A DNA stretch of 64,000 bases from Aphidius gifuensis (taxonomy: Eukaryota > Arthropoda > Insecta > Hymenoptera > Braconidae). Positions 47,801-51,866 of the stretch are shown here, in pieces. The notes under the pieces are model-generated. The model did no database searches. It was not told the origin of the DNA and saw only the letters and a list, made by a program, of their open reading frames with translations. The first letter of the stretch is position 1. Each line of letters starts with the position of its first letter. A program made the translations under genes and the position numbers. Location: the NCBI RefSeq assembly GCF_014905175.1, contig NC_057788.1, positions 17,702,154-17,766,153 on the forward strand. The letters run 5' to 3'.

Positions 47801-50689
47801 GATCAAGATTGGATCAAGGTAACCCTAACTTATCCTTAATAAGGCCGGCTTGATCCAAACTTGATCAAGAATTGATCAGTTATTACATATTTCGGTACTT
47901 GCATTTTTTTATTGTTTAATCCATTCATTGTTTCAATTATCTTATTCTTTCACTGATAAAATGATTATTCCTAATAACAACGACGCTATGGCCTAGTTAT
48001 GTTTCAAGACTGGTCTAAATATATAAACTCCTTAAAACTATTTTGTGTATCTATTCCCTCCGTGGCCGAGCGGTCCAACGCTCCAGCAAAAAACCAGAAA
48101 CTTATAAAAAATAACGAAGTTCCCCCGCCGGGAATCGAACCCGGGTCTTTTGTTCTCACATAGACGGTGAGTAGGTTGCAAAAAACCTGAACAGAACCAT
48201 ATATTACAAAAATACGTTCAATGGTAGTCCTGGCCGTTCACAGGTTGCCAGGCATAATTTAAACAACTCTTCCACACATAATTTTTTATCAAGTACTTTT
48301 AATTTTATTGTATTAACTTAATTTTAAAATGGCTGCCTTATCAATTACCATCCGGCCGAGATATTAATTTTTGAAAATTGAAAAAAACATGAATTTTAAA
48401 ACACGTTATAAATGGCAGCCGAGCTAGGTTATTTTTTTTCAATGTATTTTAAATATAAAAAAAAACTTGGCTGCCAAAAAAATAATTGTTAAAGTGGTTA
48501 AAAAAATTATTAAAAATTAAATTGAATTGTAGAGTAATGCGGGGAAAATAATAGAGTGGTGGGGAGTTTTGTATCTTTCTTTTCTCTATAGTTTTCTTTT
48601 TCTAATATAAACTCCAAGCTGACTGCCAAACTTCCCACCACTCTATTATTCTCGCGCCACTCTGTAATCCCCATACCGCTCAGCCACCGCATTACTCTAC
48701 AATTTAAATTTTATAATTTAATTTTTAATAATTTTTTTAACCACTTTAAGAATTATTTTTTTGGCAGCCAAGTTTTTTTTATATTTAAAATACATTGAAA
48801 AAAAATAACCTAGCTCTGCTGCCATTTATAACGTGTTTTAAAATTCATGTTTTTTTCAATTTTCAAAAATTAATATCTCGACCGGATGGTAATTGATAAG
48901 GCAGCCATTTTAAAATTAATTTAATACAATAAAATTTAAAGTACTTGATAAAGAATTTCGTGCGGAAGAGTTGTTTAAATAAATTATCAAATTTTTACCT
49001 GGCTTACCTGTGGACGGCAGGTCATTAAAACGGAAGCCAATAGATGCAACGTGTTCTGGGTCTCGAGGACTACCATTGAACGTATTTTTGTAATATATGG
49101 TTCTGTTCAGGTTTTTTGCAACCTACTCACGGACTAACAGGGCTTCTTATTTTTTCTAAGTTTCATCGAGTTAACTCCGACGTTCTTCTATTCGTCAATT
49201 CATTTTTTGAAAATGAATTTCCTTTAGTACGTACAATCTAAACTCCGTTGGTTCGAATCCCGGTAGGTGCGCTTATTAGAAAAAAAAAAAAAAATTGTCT
49301 TTTTAATTCTCTCGCTCTCTTCCTTCGCTGAGTGGACCTAGGTGAATTCAGTTCCGTGGTACCCCATGGTTACCCCCTGGGCCATTGTTTTCCGACCGTT
49401 TATTAAAAAAAAATTCTAATTATTAAAAATAATAATATAATTTTCGTCTTTTGATCAAGTAAACATCAAGTTTTGATCAAGATGCTTGATCAAAACTTGA
49501 TTAAAAACGTAACGCCAAACGTGATCAAATATTGATCAAGTAAACATGATCCAGTTTTGATCAAGCATCTTGATCAAATCTTGATCACGTTTGGCGTTAC
49601 GTTCTTGATCAAGTTTGGATCAAGCATCTTGATCAAGAATGGATTTGAAATCAATGTTGCCTGATCAAATTTTGATCAAGACTTGATTTCAATTTCCACT
49701 CGGGGACATGGAGAAGCTATGTCGCTTCTTAATATTTTTCATGTAAATCGACCATATTTTGGTGGAATAGATTAGGAAAACATGGAATATGGTCGATTGT
49801 GTAATAGTAATTTGCGTTTTTATTCTATTATATATTTTTTTAACTAAAATTACTATATTTACGGAAATTTATATGATGTAAATTCAACTAGAATTTTTTT
49901 GACGCCTTTTTTAGGTAAAAGTTATTGTTGAATGAATCACAAAAATATGGATTTTTTAGTATTTTCTTTAGCTGAATTCACTTTTAGTGGAACTTTTAAT
50001 TACAGAGATAAGAAAAAAAAAAAAAATCACGAGCCATGGTATGTATAATACAAATAAGTACATAACGGGAATCGTTTCAAATGTTTTGAAACACTGATTT
50101 CTTATATAAACCGAAACGGTTTCAATTCTCTTTTGGTATTAACAAAATTAAACTTACTTGGCACCTGGCATTGAACAGCAATGTTAATGACCTCGCTAAT
50201 CGATTCAGTCGGCAAATTTCCATCTAGAACTACTAGTCTGGCTGCTTCAATTCTAGAATAGTTTTTTTTCACAAAATCCGCGTCTATTGATTTAAAAATA
50301 TCCATCTCTCCAAATCCAAATTTACATTCGCCATTTTTATCAGTTACTCCTGTATACCTGAAAGTCAAAAAAACTCATTTTTTTTTTTAAACAAAAAATT
50401 TGAGAGTTTCAAATAATAAATAAAACTGATGATCATTGAAAATGTAAGCAAATTAGATAATAGCCAATAATTTATATTTATACCTGGCCGTAATTTTATC
50501 CGACAATTTGTCAATAGTTTCTTCAGCACTTGGAAGGCTTCGTATAATATCTACACCAGCATTATCATCACCAACAACAGATAAAAATTGAGCTTTTTCA
50601 ATTCCAATTGCAATCAATGCAGCTGCAATATTTCTACCAACACCACCAAAACTCTGTCGTCTTTTTCCTTTGTGTGTTCGTCCATCAAA
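7638..50689 (-). CDS. PfkB-family kinase, pseudouridine kinase-like (5'-partial, four exons)
   Basis: Four minus-strand exons (50689-50484, 50357-50158, 8272-8025, 7940-7638) splice in phase at GT-AG borders into 318 residues ending in TGA. In order they carry FDGRTH and GGVGRN (residues 15-20, the PfkB glycine-rich substrate loop), VGDD (39-42), TGVTDKNGE (about 71-79), IWYEPTDAKKA (136-146), ISPNIKEL, TTLGSNG and SGCGD with the likely catalytic base Asp273. GGVGRN followed by WYEPTD is typical of eukaryotic pseudouridine kinases, which phosphorylate pseudouridine to its 5'-phosphate. In many eukaryotes this domain is fused to a pseudouridine-5'-phosphate glycosidase; no such domain is visible here. 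The first strand, with the expected GG-x-N-x-D motif (roughly 20-30 residues), is missing and must lie upstream of 50689. A ribokinase-like sugar kinase is the alternative, less likely given WYEPTD. Intron 2 is about 41.9 kb and contains two antisense claudin-like genes. Confidence 0.88.
8025..8272 (-). CDS. Kinase exon C: WYEPTD exon
   Basis: The acceptor is tattgtag and the donor is TTG|GTAAGT. The 248 nt complete the split Ile codon left by exon B and then read WYEPTDAKKACKIF. Later come FISPNIKELF and VIMTTLGSNGLL, the strand before the nucleotide-binding region in PfkB kinases. Continuity of VP-I-WYEPTD across 41.9 kb is the main evidence for the giant intron. Confidence 0.9.
8290..9300. 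repeat. Foldbacks of GCTAAGGAAAAGATG-type repeats
   Basis: Several local inverted pairs are present: GTCTAAGGACAAGCAGTAGC (8631) against its complement near 8740, and GGCAAATATAGCTAAGG (8823) with related motifs at 9000-9130. The same motif family recurs at 24050-24900, 26690-27300, 29440-29700 and 45380-45500. Non-coding. Confidence 0.6.
9392..9480 (+). repeat. tRNA-like sequence, family 2
   Basis: GCGTTCGTGGTTAAGCCGAT followed by TAGAGCAC resembles an A box; GAATCGAGTC resembles a B box. The same head is found inverted at 45177-45216. No proper cloverleaf. Confidence 0.45.
9785..9975. mobile_element. GC-rich foldback element, copy 2
   Basis: Reverse-complement relative of 4395-4625 with GCGGGCGGGAATTGCTCG and CGAAGCATATCTTTGTCGCC. 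The flanking TAGTAT...ATACACAATATACTA forms an outer palindrome. Confidence 0.8.
10087..10888 (+). mobile_element. TTAA-target TIR element, copy A (802 bp)
   Basis: TTAA (10083-10086), then GGGATTACCTCGGCCA, and the complementary end TGGCCGAGGTAATCCC, then TTAA (10889-10892). A TTAA duplication is typical of piggyBac-type insertion; no transposase is present. Near-identical, equally long inverted copy at 53042-53843. Confidence 0.85.
10900..11086. other. Short non-repetitive stretch
   Basis: Relatively GC-rich, with GAACGATC and GAACGGACTCGG motifs. No gene is seen. Confidence 0.35.
11087..12178 (+). repeat. Direct duplication, copy 2
   Basis: Same order as 5069-6465 with a shorter minisatellite (about 11185-11670). 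A second C-rich segment (GCCCCCGCCCCCCG near 11470) suggests an internal rearrangement. The RPA-like part is nearly identical to copy 1. Confidence 0.8.
11757..12178 (+). pseudogene. RPA70-like remnant, copy 2
   Basis: Almost identical to the first part of the remnant at 6058-6465. It has the same ITGGLVRKINEQYPS start, the same acidic block and the same poly-A frameshift (about 11976), then the LLK and ADDSDYEVK pieces. It stops matching copy 1 at about 12178, where unrelated sequence with a TCGACA-rich repeat begins, so the second OB-fold block is absent. It is part of the duplicated unit that starts at 11087. Confidence 0.5.
12180..13130. repeat. TTTCGACA-rich repeat with a 351-bp tandem duplication
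   Basis: CTTTCGACACCGAATTGAGAG occurs at about 12525 and 12876, and GTTTTAAATTGTTTAAAC follows each. The two units run to about 12760 and 13110. Non-coding. Confidence 0.75.
13472..14800. mobile_element. CCGAGTGGAAA-ended element with CCTGATCAGG repeats
   Basis: Starts CCTGAGTGGAAATTTAG and ends TTTTTCCACTCGGG. The body carries many TTCCTGATCAGGAA-type palindromes and, at 14205-14640, four tandem units of about 118 bp (GTCAGAATCTGTTCAGGAAA). A tRNA-like block lies at 13965-14035. Non-coding. Relatives at 34930, 38110, 47450 and 51033. Confidence 0.75.
13962..14038 (-). repeat. tRNA-like sequence, family 3
   Basis: On the minus strand GGCATGGCCGCGCGTGTTAA gives an A box and CGAGTTCGCGTCCCGC a B box. 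The same sequence is at 35205-35275 on the plus strand. Confidence 0.5.
14801..15283. mobile_element. Foldback element, TTATGCCGGACAATTT arms
   Basis: The left arm TTATGCCGGACAATTTATCA through GTACATAATTTT and CAAACCAGTTGTC is repeated inverted at about 15145-15283. The loop is about 190 bp. Arms of about 140 bp make a strong potential hairpin. Confidence 0.8.
15530..16045. repeat. Inverted pair, CCACCCCCTAAAATCTTAG
   Basis: 15537-15597 (CTCCCACCCCCTAAAATC, then GTATTCAACAAGAC) is the complement of 15970-16030. The intervening DNA is AT-rich and non-coding. Confidence 0.7.
16050..18300. other. Mostly non-repetitive AT-rich stretch
   Basis: No supported gene. A TTA/TTG trinucleotide microsatellite lies at 17118-17164 and one unrecognised open frame at 17240-17494. 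No RNA gene is seen. Confidence 0.4.
17240..17494 (+). other. Unrecognised 84-aa open frame in non-repetitive DNA
   Basis: ATG to TGA. The translation holds CKSEHCKNL and LLNFRNSIMVNIF, and no motif is recognised. A stop lies just upstream of the ATG, and no promoter or splice context is evident. It lies in one of the few non-repetitive stretches (about 16100-18300). Probably chance; listed because the surrounding sequence is not a visible repeat. Confidence 0.12.
18640..18850. repeat. Long inverted repeat (hairpin)
   Basis: TCGCCGCATAATTGAGGGGC and ACAATGCGCACAATACAAAC-type arms face their complements across a loop of about 30 bp. The inner stem AACATACTCTGACAAACA is perfect. No gene is seen. 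Confidence 0.75.
18852..19013 (+). mobile_element. MITE, type B (GAATTGGACTGC end)
   Basis: The right end is CCCTGTGAATTGGACTGC; the left terminus is degenerate. The core shares AATTTAGGGC, GGCGCTTGT and TTTTTTATATAG with type A copies. Confidence 0.75.
19046..19207 (+). mobile_element. MITE, type A
   Basis: GCACCCGTATTCAGAGGATG to GTGAATACGGGTGC, nearly identical to 1326-1488. It splits a CTGTATTTCTAGTCTTCTTG arm of the composite element. Confidence 0.85.
19233..19397. mobile_element. MITE, type B, complete
   Basis: GCAGTCCAATTCACAGGGC to GCCCTGTGAATTGGACTGC. Perfect 19-bp termini; 165 bp; non-coding. Confidence 0.85.
19471..19614 (+). mobile_element. MITE, chimeric ends
   Basis: The left part is AGAGGATGTTCTTATTAGGG (type A interior). 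The right part is CCCTAAATTGTAATGCCCTG (type B interior) closed by GAATACGGGTGC (type A terminus). Confidence 0.7.
19612..19779 (-). mobile_element. MITE, type A, one terminus altered
   Basis: The reverse-complement copy ends ATCCTCTGAATACGGGTGC at 19779. The other side has GTAGTCACGGGGCAAAATT instead of the usual GAATACGGG terminus. Confidence 0.75.
19889..20265. mobile_element. TIR element, GGGTGCATTCCTTTAAT ends
   Basis: The left end is GGGTGCATTCCTTTAATAAA, followed by TTGCAATTTCGCCCTGTAAT; the complement is at 20205-20265. TIR about 55-60 bp. Non-coding centre of about 260 bp. Confidence 0.85.
20416..20853. mobile_element. TIR element, GTGGCCACTAGCATAG ends (complete)
   Basis: The left end is GTGGCCACTAGCATAG, then TTTTTCGACCAAGTT; the right end is the complement. 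About 438 bp, non-coding. Truncated inverted copy at 426-840. Confidence 0.85.
20910..21246 (+). mobile_element. MITE type A interrupted by another MITE type A
   Basis: The outer copy runs GCACCCGTATTCAG (20910) to GAATACGGGTGC (21246). A second complete copy (21001-21152) is inserted at its centre, with ATGAAATCT on both sides of the insertion. Confidence 0.85.
21001..21152 (+). mobile_element. MITE type A, nested copy
   Basis: GCACCCGTATTCAG to CATCCTCTGAATACGGGTGC. Here both arms are of the GAGGATGTT kind, a more symmetrical form than 1326-1488. Confidence 0.85.
21270..21870. mobile_element. CACTGAAATATAATA TIR element with an inner hairpin
   Basis: The left end is GGACACTGAAATATAATAAA; the right end is TTATTATATTTCAGTGG. 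The right half (from about 21590) matches 44590-44866. A hairpin (21334-21560) interrupts it. Confidence 0.75.
21334..21560. repeat. Near-perfect long hairpin
   Basis: The left arm (CTAGCGACGTACGGTTG through GAACTACAAAGGCACAAAA to TCATCACTGTA) has an almost perfect complement at 21475-21555. The loop of about 45 bp holds two copies of TGCCCCAATAAATATTGTTT. Confidence 0.85.
21880..23730. other. AT-rich non-coding stretch with old repeats
   Basis: No gene is seen. An ACCGGAGTATTGAAAATTTT relic (about 23130) relates to 4690-4790. GGCATGTCC/GGACATGCC motifs occur at 20890 and 23715. Confidence 0.4.
23733..25320. mobile_element. Outer TIR element (GGTGTCTCCACG-type ends) split by a hAT-like element
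   Basis: The left end AAGCGGTGTCTCCACGTATA pairs imperfectly with the complement of the right end (AAGCAGTGTCTTCACGCTAT). The interior continues across the insertion at 23809-25211. The related uninterrupted fragment is at 841-962. Confidence 0.75.
23809..25211. mobile_element. hAT-like non-autonomous element, 8-bp duplication GCTGCAAT
   Basis: Ends TAGGGTTACCAT and ATGGTAACCCTA, flanked on both sides by GCTGCAAT (23801-23808, 25212-25219). The interior has GCTAAGGAAA-type repeats and an inner foldback (24345-24590). ATCAGGACA motifs occur near both ends. No transposase. Confidence 0.85.
25330..25630. repeat. Foldback, GAGTTGACGCCAATG arms
   Basis: GAATTTACAAATATGATTTT and TGGCGTCAACTCT (25401-25462) are repeated inverted at 25506-25580. 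The outer GGAGCTCCGATACAAG pairs with CTTGTACCAGAGCTCCGG. Confidence 0.7.
25745..26310. repeat. Inverted repeat GCATACGCTCGGTGTGAATA with MITE insertion
   Basis: AAAGTTTCTTCAAATGACCGC occurs at about 25749 and 26212, and its complement near 26022. GTGAACGAACAC occurs on both sides of the MITE at 25823. Confidence 0.7.
25823..25961 (+). mobile_element. MITE, type B, one end degenerate
   Basis: Right end GCCCTGTGAATTGGACTGC; left end GCAGTTCATTGGCAATTTTT. Confidence 0.75.
26311..26474. mobile_element. MITE, type B, complete
   Basis: GCAGTCCAATTCACAGGGC to GCCCTGTGAATTGGACTGC; 164 bp. It lies directly beside the foldback starting at 26476. Confidence 0.85.
26476..27724. mobile_element. Foldback element, GTCCCGTATTGCGGGAG arms
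   Basis: Arms of about 125 bp contain GGTCCCGTATTGCGGGAG, CGGGTCCCGCAATAACG, CGCCGACAAGAAATG and GCTTTCATG. The interior is GCTAAGGAAAAGATG repeats and a 24-bp tandem array. A short related element is at 30761-30953. Confidence 0.85.
27421..27530. repeat. 24-bp tandem array, internally palindromic
   Basis: More than four copies of TTAAAACTATG / TTTTAAACATGGT. Each unit contains near-palindromic TTTAAA cores. Confidence 0.85.
27735..29180. other. Non-repetitive AT-rich stretch
   Basis: No supported gene. A 70-aa open frame at 28309 shows no family features. Confidence 0.4.
29182..29345. mobile_element. MITE, hybrid: type A terminus on type B body
   Basis: GCACCCGTATTCACACGGC at the left and GCCCTGTGAATACGAGTGC at the right; the body has ACAATTTAGGG as in type B. 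Confidence 0.8.
29440..30750. other. AT-rich stretch with GCTAAGGAAAAG repeats and an ATA microsatellite
   Basis: GCTAAGGAAAAGATATAGC-type inverted motifs lie at 29505-29700 and an (ATA)n run at 29829-29860. No gene is seen. Confidence 0.4.
30761..30953. mobile_element. Short TIR element, GGTGCTATTCTTGGTCCC ends
   Basis: The left end GATGCTATTCTTGGTCCC continues into CAATAACGATTCGCCGAC; the right end is GGGACCAAGAATAGCACC. The left half matches the arm of 26476-27724. Confidence 0.8.
30981..31143. mobile_element. MITE, type B, complete
   Basis: GCAGTCCAATTCACAGGGC to GCCCTGTGAATTGGACTGC; 163 bp. Confidence 0.85.
31150..31690. other. AT-rich stretch between MITEs
   Basis: No gene is seen. 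About 500 bp upstream of claudin gene 1. Confidence 0.35.
31695..31805 (+). mobile_element. MITE, type A, 3'-truncated
   Basis: GCACCCGTATTCAGAGGATG, ends abruptly after GCGCCACCATCA. It is the nearest mobile element to claudin gene 1 (about 370 bp upstream). Confidence 0.8.
32172..32927 (+). CDS. Claudin-like tetraspan membrane protein, gene 1 (212 aa, two exons)
   Basis: Exon 1 is 32172-32307 and exon 2 is 32425-32927, joined through GG|GTAAAT and tttag|GA and splitting a Gly codon. The start is ATG in aaaATGG; the stop is TAG. The protein has the PMP22/claudin signature: Trp30 in TPNWLV, GLW at 46-48, Cys51 and Cys69 (GCWW). It has four hydrophobic segments: residues about 9-29, 92-115 (TEFFFTFCLTLLL), 127-150 and 165-190. 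The second extracellular loop is short and contains WMPDW. The tail is basic, then hydrophilic, ending in SNI. Insect members of this family build septate junctions between epithelial cells. Length fits the family. An AATAAA lies at 33578-33583. The gene is antisense inside the kinase intron. Which insect claudin it matches cannot be told without a tree. Confidence 0.9.
33880..34790 (+). pseudogene. Tandemly duplicated decayed coding-like unit (about 351-bp period)
   Basis: Two units begin near 33899 and 34250. Each reads in one frame PRERKDSKDG or a close variant, then LDCIGFQETIN and CTGNPKSVK, interrupted by TAA or TGA. A Gln/His-rich stretch precedes each. A third piece further on reads GSDSGGDDAPSCVCG and HKKDVEKIDQYLTL. 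The VPRE...DG..DC spacing recalls an LDL-receptor class A module that has lost cysteines, but this is weak. Neither unit is an intact gene. Confidence 0.35.
34930..35713. mobile_element. CCGAGTGGAAA-ended element, left-truncated
   Basis: The right end is AATTTCCACTCGGG. The body (GGTTTCCTGAACAGATTCTG, TGATCAGAATCC) is an inverted relative of 13472-14800. It includes the tRNA-like block at 35205-35275. Confidence 0.75.
35205..35275 (+). repeat. tRNA-like sequence, family 3
   Basis: GGCATGGCTGCGCGTGTTAA as A box and GAGTTTGCGTCCCAC as B box. Inverted partner at 13962-14038. Confidence 0.5.
35715..36215. repeat. Dispersed repeat, relative of 4690-5060
   Basis: TTTGAGCCTAATACGAACTC, CCTAGCCGGAGTATTAAAA and CCACATGCCCCAACAAATG match the inverted sequence near 4700-4960. 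Confidence 0.6.
36309..36466 (+). pseudogene. Decayed DnaJ-domain-like exon fragment
   Basis: After an acceptor-like tatattttccag the frame reads SDYETEIGS, then HLKLIYRENI, a TAA stop, then RYHPDKNPDDKQLKK and a TGA. HPD followed by KNPDD, preceded by a helix with YR, is the J-domain pattern (helix II, HPD loop, helix III). The in-frame stop sits directly before RYHPDK, so this is not a functional J domain as read. It could be a relic exon or a retrocopy piece. The match covers only about 50 residues, and no flanking exon was found. Confidence 0.45.
36520..36908. mobile_element. TIR element, AGTGTTCCGTAGGA ends
   Basis: AAGTGTTCCGTAGGATTTTT at the left and GTGTCCTACGGAACACT at the right. 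Non-coding. Truncated inverted copy at 1595-1730. Confidence 0.8.
36910..38110. other. AT-rich non-coding stretch
   Basis: No gene and no clear repeat is seen. Upstream of claudin gene 2. Confidence 0.35.
38110..38277. mobile_element. Short CCGAGTGGAAA-family fragment
   Basis: Ends ATTTCCACTCGGG; the body has TTGATCAAATCTTGATCAGG repeats. Confidence 0.6.
38920..39671 (+). CDS. Claudin-like tetraspan membrane protein, gene 2 (221 aa, two exons)
   Basis: Exon 1 is 38920-39196 and exon 2 is 39283-39671, joined through CCTC|GTAAGT and ttttcag|CT inside a Pro codon. The stop is TGA. Signature residues are Trp31 (SSWLV), GIW at 47-49 (Ile instead of the usual Leu), Cys52 and Cys72 (VGCRW). Membrane segments are at about 10-30, 96-122 (TEFFFTLCLL), 132-155 and 172-193. 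Loop 2 has GWMPGQKNNFFGW, comparable with YWMPDWEHNSLGY in gene 1. The intron lies just before TM2, whereas the gene 1 intron lies just before GLW, so the paralogs are old or have gained and lost introns. The expected role is a septate-junction or related membrane claudin. An AATAAA lies at 39725-39730. Same strand as gene 1, 6 kb downstream. Confidence 0.9.
39732..41300. other. AT-rich stretch with degenerate TGTAATCTT repeats
   Basis: A degenerate TAATCTTGTAATC array lies at about 40655-40850. No gene is seen. Confidence 0.4.
41375..41580. repeat. Imperfect hairpin
   Basis: CGGGTTTTGACTTCCACAA, CTTTTTTTTGCCCTCTCTTT and the CATAATTTTAG centre pair with GCAAAGAGAGGG and GTGGACGTGAAAATCCGGC. 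Confidence 0.65.
41675..41897. mobile_element. Short TIR element, GGATAGCTATTCTTGACATA ends
   Basis: GGATAGCTATTCTTGACATA at 41678 and its complement ending at 41896. About 220 bp, non-coding. Confidence 0.8.
42245..42310 (-). repeat. tRNA-like block in foldback arm
   Basis: The minus strand reads GACCCGGGTTCAAATCCCGA as B box; upstream is CTTCGAGGTAAAGTACTTGC. The partner is at 44296-44362 on the plus strand. Confidence 0.5.
42343..42527. mobile_element. Small TIR element, CATAAGAATATGACTATTC ends
   Basis: The inverted termini are CATAAGAATATGACTATTCT and its complement. About 185 bp. Confidence 0.7.
42530..44267. mobile_element. TIR element, CACTGAGAGAAA ends, TA target
   Basis: CACTGAGAGAAATTTTAACT at the left and ATATTTCTCTCAGTG at the right, flanked by TA. 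It contains the nested element 43390-44039. Non-coding. Confidence 0.75.
43390..44039. mobile_element. TIR element, CACGGAAAAAAATTTTTAGC ends
   Basis: CACGGAAAAAAATTTTTAGC and TGCAG face the perfect complement. Flanked by CG on both sides. 650 bp; the body has GGATAGCTA motifs. Confidence 0.8.
44296..44362 (+). repeat. tRNA-like block in foldback arm
   Basis: CCTCGAAGTAAAGTACTTGC then ACCCGGGTTTAAATCCCGAC. Inverted partner of 42245-42310. Confidence 0.5.
44555..44868. mobile_element. TIR element, CCACTGAAATATAATAAAAC ends
   Basis: The left end is CCACTGAAATATAATAAAAC and the right end is TTGTATTATATTCCAGTGG. Shares GTGCGCATGCGTGA and GGCGACACTC with 21590-21870. Confidence 0.8.
45008..45088 (-). 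repeat. tRNA-like sequence, family 4
   Basis: The minus strand has GTCGTGGCGCAGTGAATACC (A box) and ATGGGTTCAAGTCCTGGTC (B box). Related to 61481-61545. The acceptor stem does not pair. Confidence 0.5.
45177..45216 (-). repeat. tRNA-like head, family 2
   Basis: The minus strand reads GCGTTCGTGGTTAAGTCGGT then TAGAGCAC, as at 9392. Confidence 0.5.
45528..47415. mobile_element. TIR element, CACGGAGAGAAATCCGCAGC ends
   Basis: CACGGAGAGAAATCCGCAGC and the complement at 47396-47415. It holds a nested CCCGGGAAAAA element (45838-47162). Left flank TA, right flank TG. Non-coding. Confidence 0.8.
45838..47162. mobile_element. TIR element, CCCGGGAAAAA family with TATCTTCAAAGAT arms
   Basis: CCCGGGAAAAAATCTTAGAT at the left and GGGATTTTTCCCCGGG at the right. 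Arms are full of GATACC and GATCTGTAG motifs. The body has a degenerate TTTGTCAAATTTTG array at about 46100-46480 and 46840-47050. Confidence 0.75.
48060..48155. repeat. Two tRNA-like boxes in opposite directions
   Basis: Plus strand: CCGTGGCCGAGCGGTCCAAC (Ser/Leu-type A box, 48060). Minus strand: GACCCGGGTTCGATTCCCGG (about 48150-48131). A further B-box-like GGTTCGAATCCCGGTAGG is at 49250. None folds as a tRNA. Confidence 0.45.
48165..49132. mobile_element. Foldback element, GGTTGCAAAAAACCTGAAC arms
   Basis: Arms of more than 400 bp contain GAACAGAACCATATATTAC and ATTACCATCCGG; near the centre is a GTGGTGGGGAGTTT hairpin (about 48530-48710). Same family as 55015-57805. Confidence 0.85.
50158..50357 (-). 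CDS. Kinase exon B
   Basis: The acceptor is tttcag and the donor is CAA|GTAAGT, a near-perfect consensus. The 200 nt complete the split Arg codon, encode 66 residues (YTGVTDKNGECKFGFGEMD onward, to AVQCQVP), and leave one base for the next exon. An open frame runs past the donor into the intron, but those residues are not part of the protein: exon C resumes the family motif exactly. Confidence 0.9.
50484..50689 (-). CDS. Kinase exon A (first one visible): GGVGRN substrate-loop exon
   Basis: The acceptor is a T-rich tract ending in ctag just above 50689; the donor is AG|GTATAA at 50484/50483. The 206 nt encode 68 residues plus two bases of an Arg codon. The translation starts FDGRTHKGK and contains SFGGVGRNIAAAL and LSVVGDDNAG. 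The reading frame begins at a codon boundary, so the preceding exon should end in phase 0. The intron to exon B is 126 bp. Confidence 0.9.
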
Positions 50690-51317
50690 CTAGAATAAAT
50701 AAATAAAAATATCCATTTAATGTATTTTTATTTAGTATATATGTATATAAATATCAAGTTTTACAAAGATGGTAAGTGAAAAAAAAAATCCAACTGAAAA
50801 TCAATTATTGGCTTACAATTATTATGTGAATTTTTATTAAAAAATATGATACTGTATAGAGAATATGAAAATCTAAATCTGTGAAAATTAAACAAATTTT
50901 ACTTTATTTACTAAATTTTTTTTATAGCTCAGTCTTTAGTGAAGCACCTCATTCAACTGAAATTAATAATTCAATGATGAATAGCGTCTGACACTTTGAG
51001 TTTACAGCTTGGTAATTTTTATATGTTATGTATCCGAGTAGAAATTTGATCAGGATAGCCTGAACACTGATCCGAATCGGATCAGGAGATCGTAAAGATA
51101 TCCTTAGTCAGGTATCATTATCAAATCCTGATTCATTCTGGATCAGGATAACCTTAACTTATTTTTAATGGGGATATCTTGATAAGTTAAGGATATCCTG
51201 ATGTTATCCGGATCATGCAAATAGTATTTAAAAAATAAATTATTTGATAATTTTCACTTGATCAAATACTATTTGCATGATCCGGATAACATCAGGATAT
51301 CCTTAACTTATCCTTAA

Positions 51318-51807
51318 GGGATTTGGACGATTTTTTAAAACGAAGAGTGAGACAACATTTTTTCTGTTTTTTGTCTTTTTCGCACTCATAGAAATATTGT
51401 GTTTCTAGAAGTCATCCGCAAGAGGTCTCTAGTGATTTTTCAATAATTCCTCATAAAAATCCATTTTTTCATACTTTAATTATTAATTGTAAAAAAACTA
51501 TGCTCCAAACCTCTTTTACTTTTTTTCTATACGTTTTCTTTTGTTTCATTTTATAACCCGATAGTTTTTTTTTCATGATGTCATATTGTCGATTGGAGAT
51601 ATTGGTATTTTAATGGATTTTTTTTTGACAAAAATCGCATTCTCCATAAGAGCCAATGTTAAAAGTTGTCAAATTTAAAAATTAATAAAAAAAAAACGAG
51701 CTTCCAAACAATTACCAAAAAATCACATAAAATGTATTAGTATTTCAAAAATCTACTGTATAAATTTTATTTCTTTCTCATATTCCGAAAAAAATCATCC
51801 AAATCCC
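51318..51807. mobile_element. TTAA-target TIR element, 490 bp
   Basis: TTAA, GGGATTTGGACGATTTTTT ... TCATCCAAATCCC, TTAA. The interior is related to the 802-bp elements (CAAACAATTACCAAAAAATC). Confidence 0.8.
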
Positions 51808-51866
51808 TTAATAGGGATATCTTGATCCAATCTAGATCCAGACTTGATCAAGTAAAAATTATCAAA

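Larger units (their letters stand above)
47450..49704. mobile_element. TGATCAAG-rich element with CCACTCGGG end, hosting a foldback
   Basis: Left repeats are CTTGATCAAGATTAATCAAG and GCCAGCCTGATCA (47450-47890). Right repeats at 49450-49704 end TTTCCACTCGGG. The foldback at 48165-49132 sits between them. Confidence 0.65.
8273..50157 (-). other. Giant kinase intron (about 41.9 kb)
   Basis: The intron is bounded by GTAAGT at 50157 and an AG at 8274-8273, with matching phase (one base before, two after). It contains two antisense claudin-like genes and most of the mobile elements of the window. Its size is inferred from splice phase and motif continuity. A chimeric assembly would have to break exactly at compatible introns of one gene, which is unlikely but not excluded. 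Confidence 0.8.
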
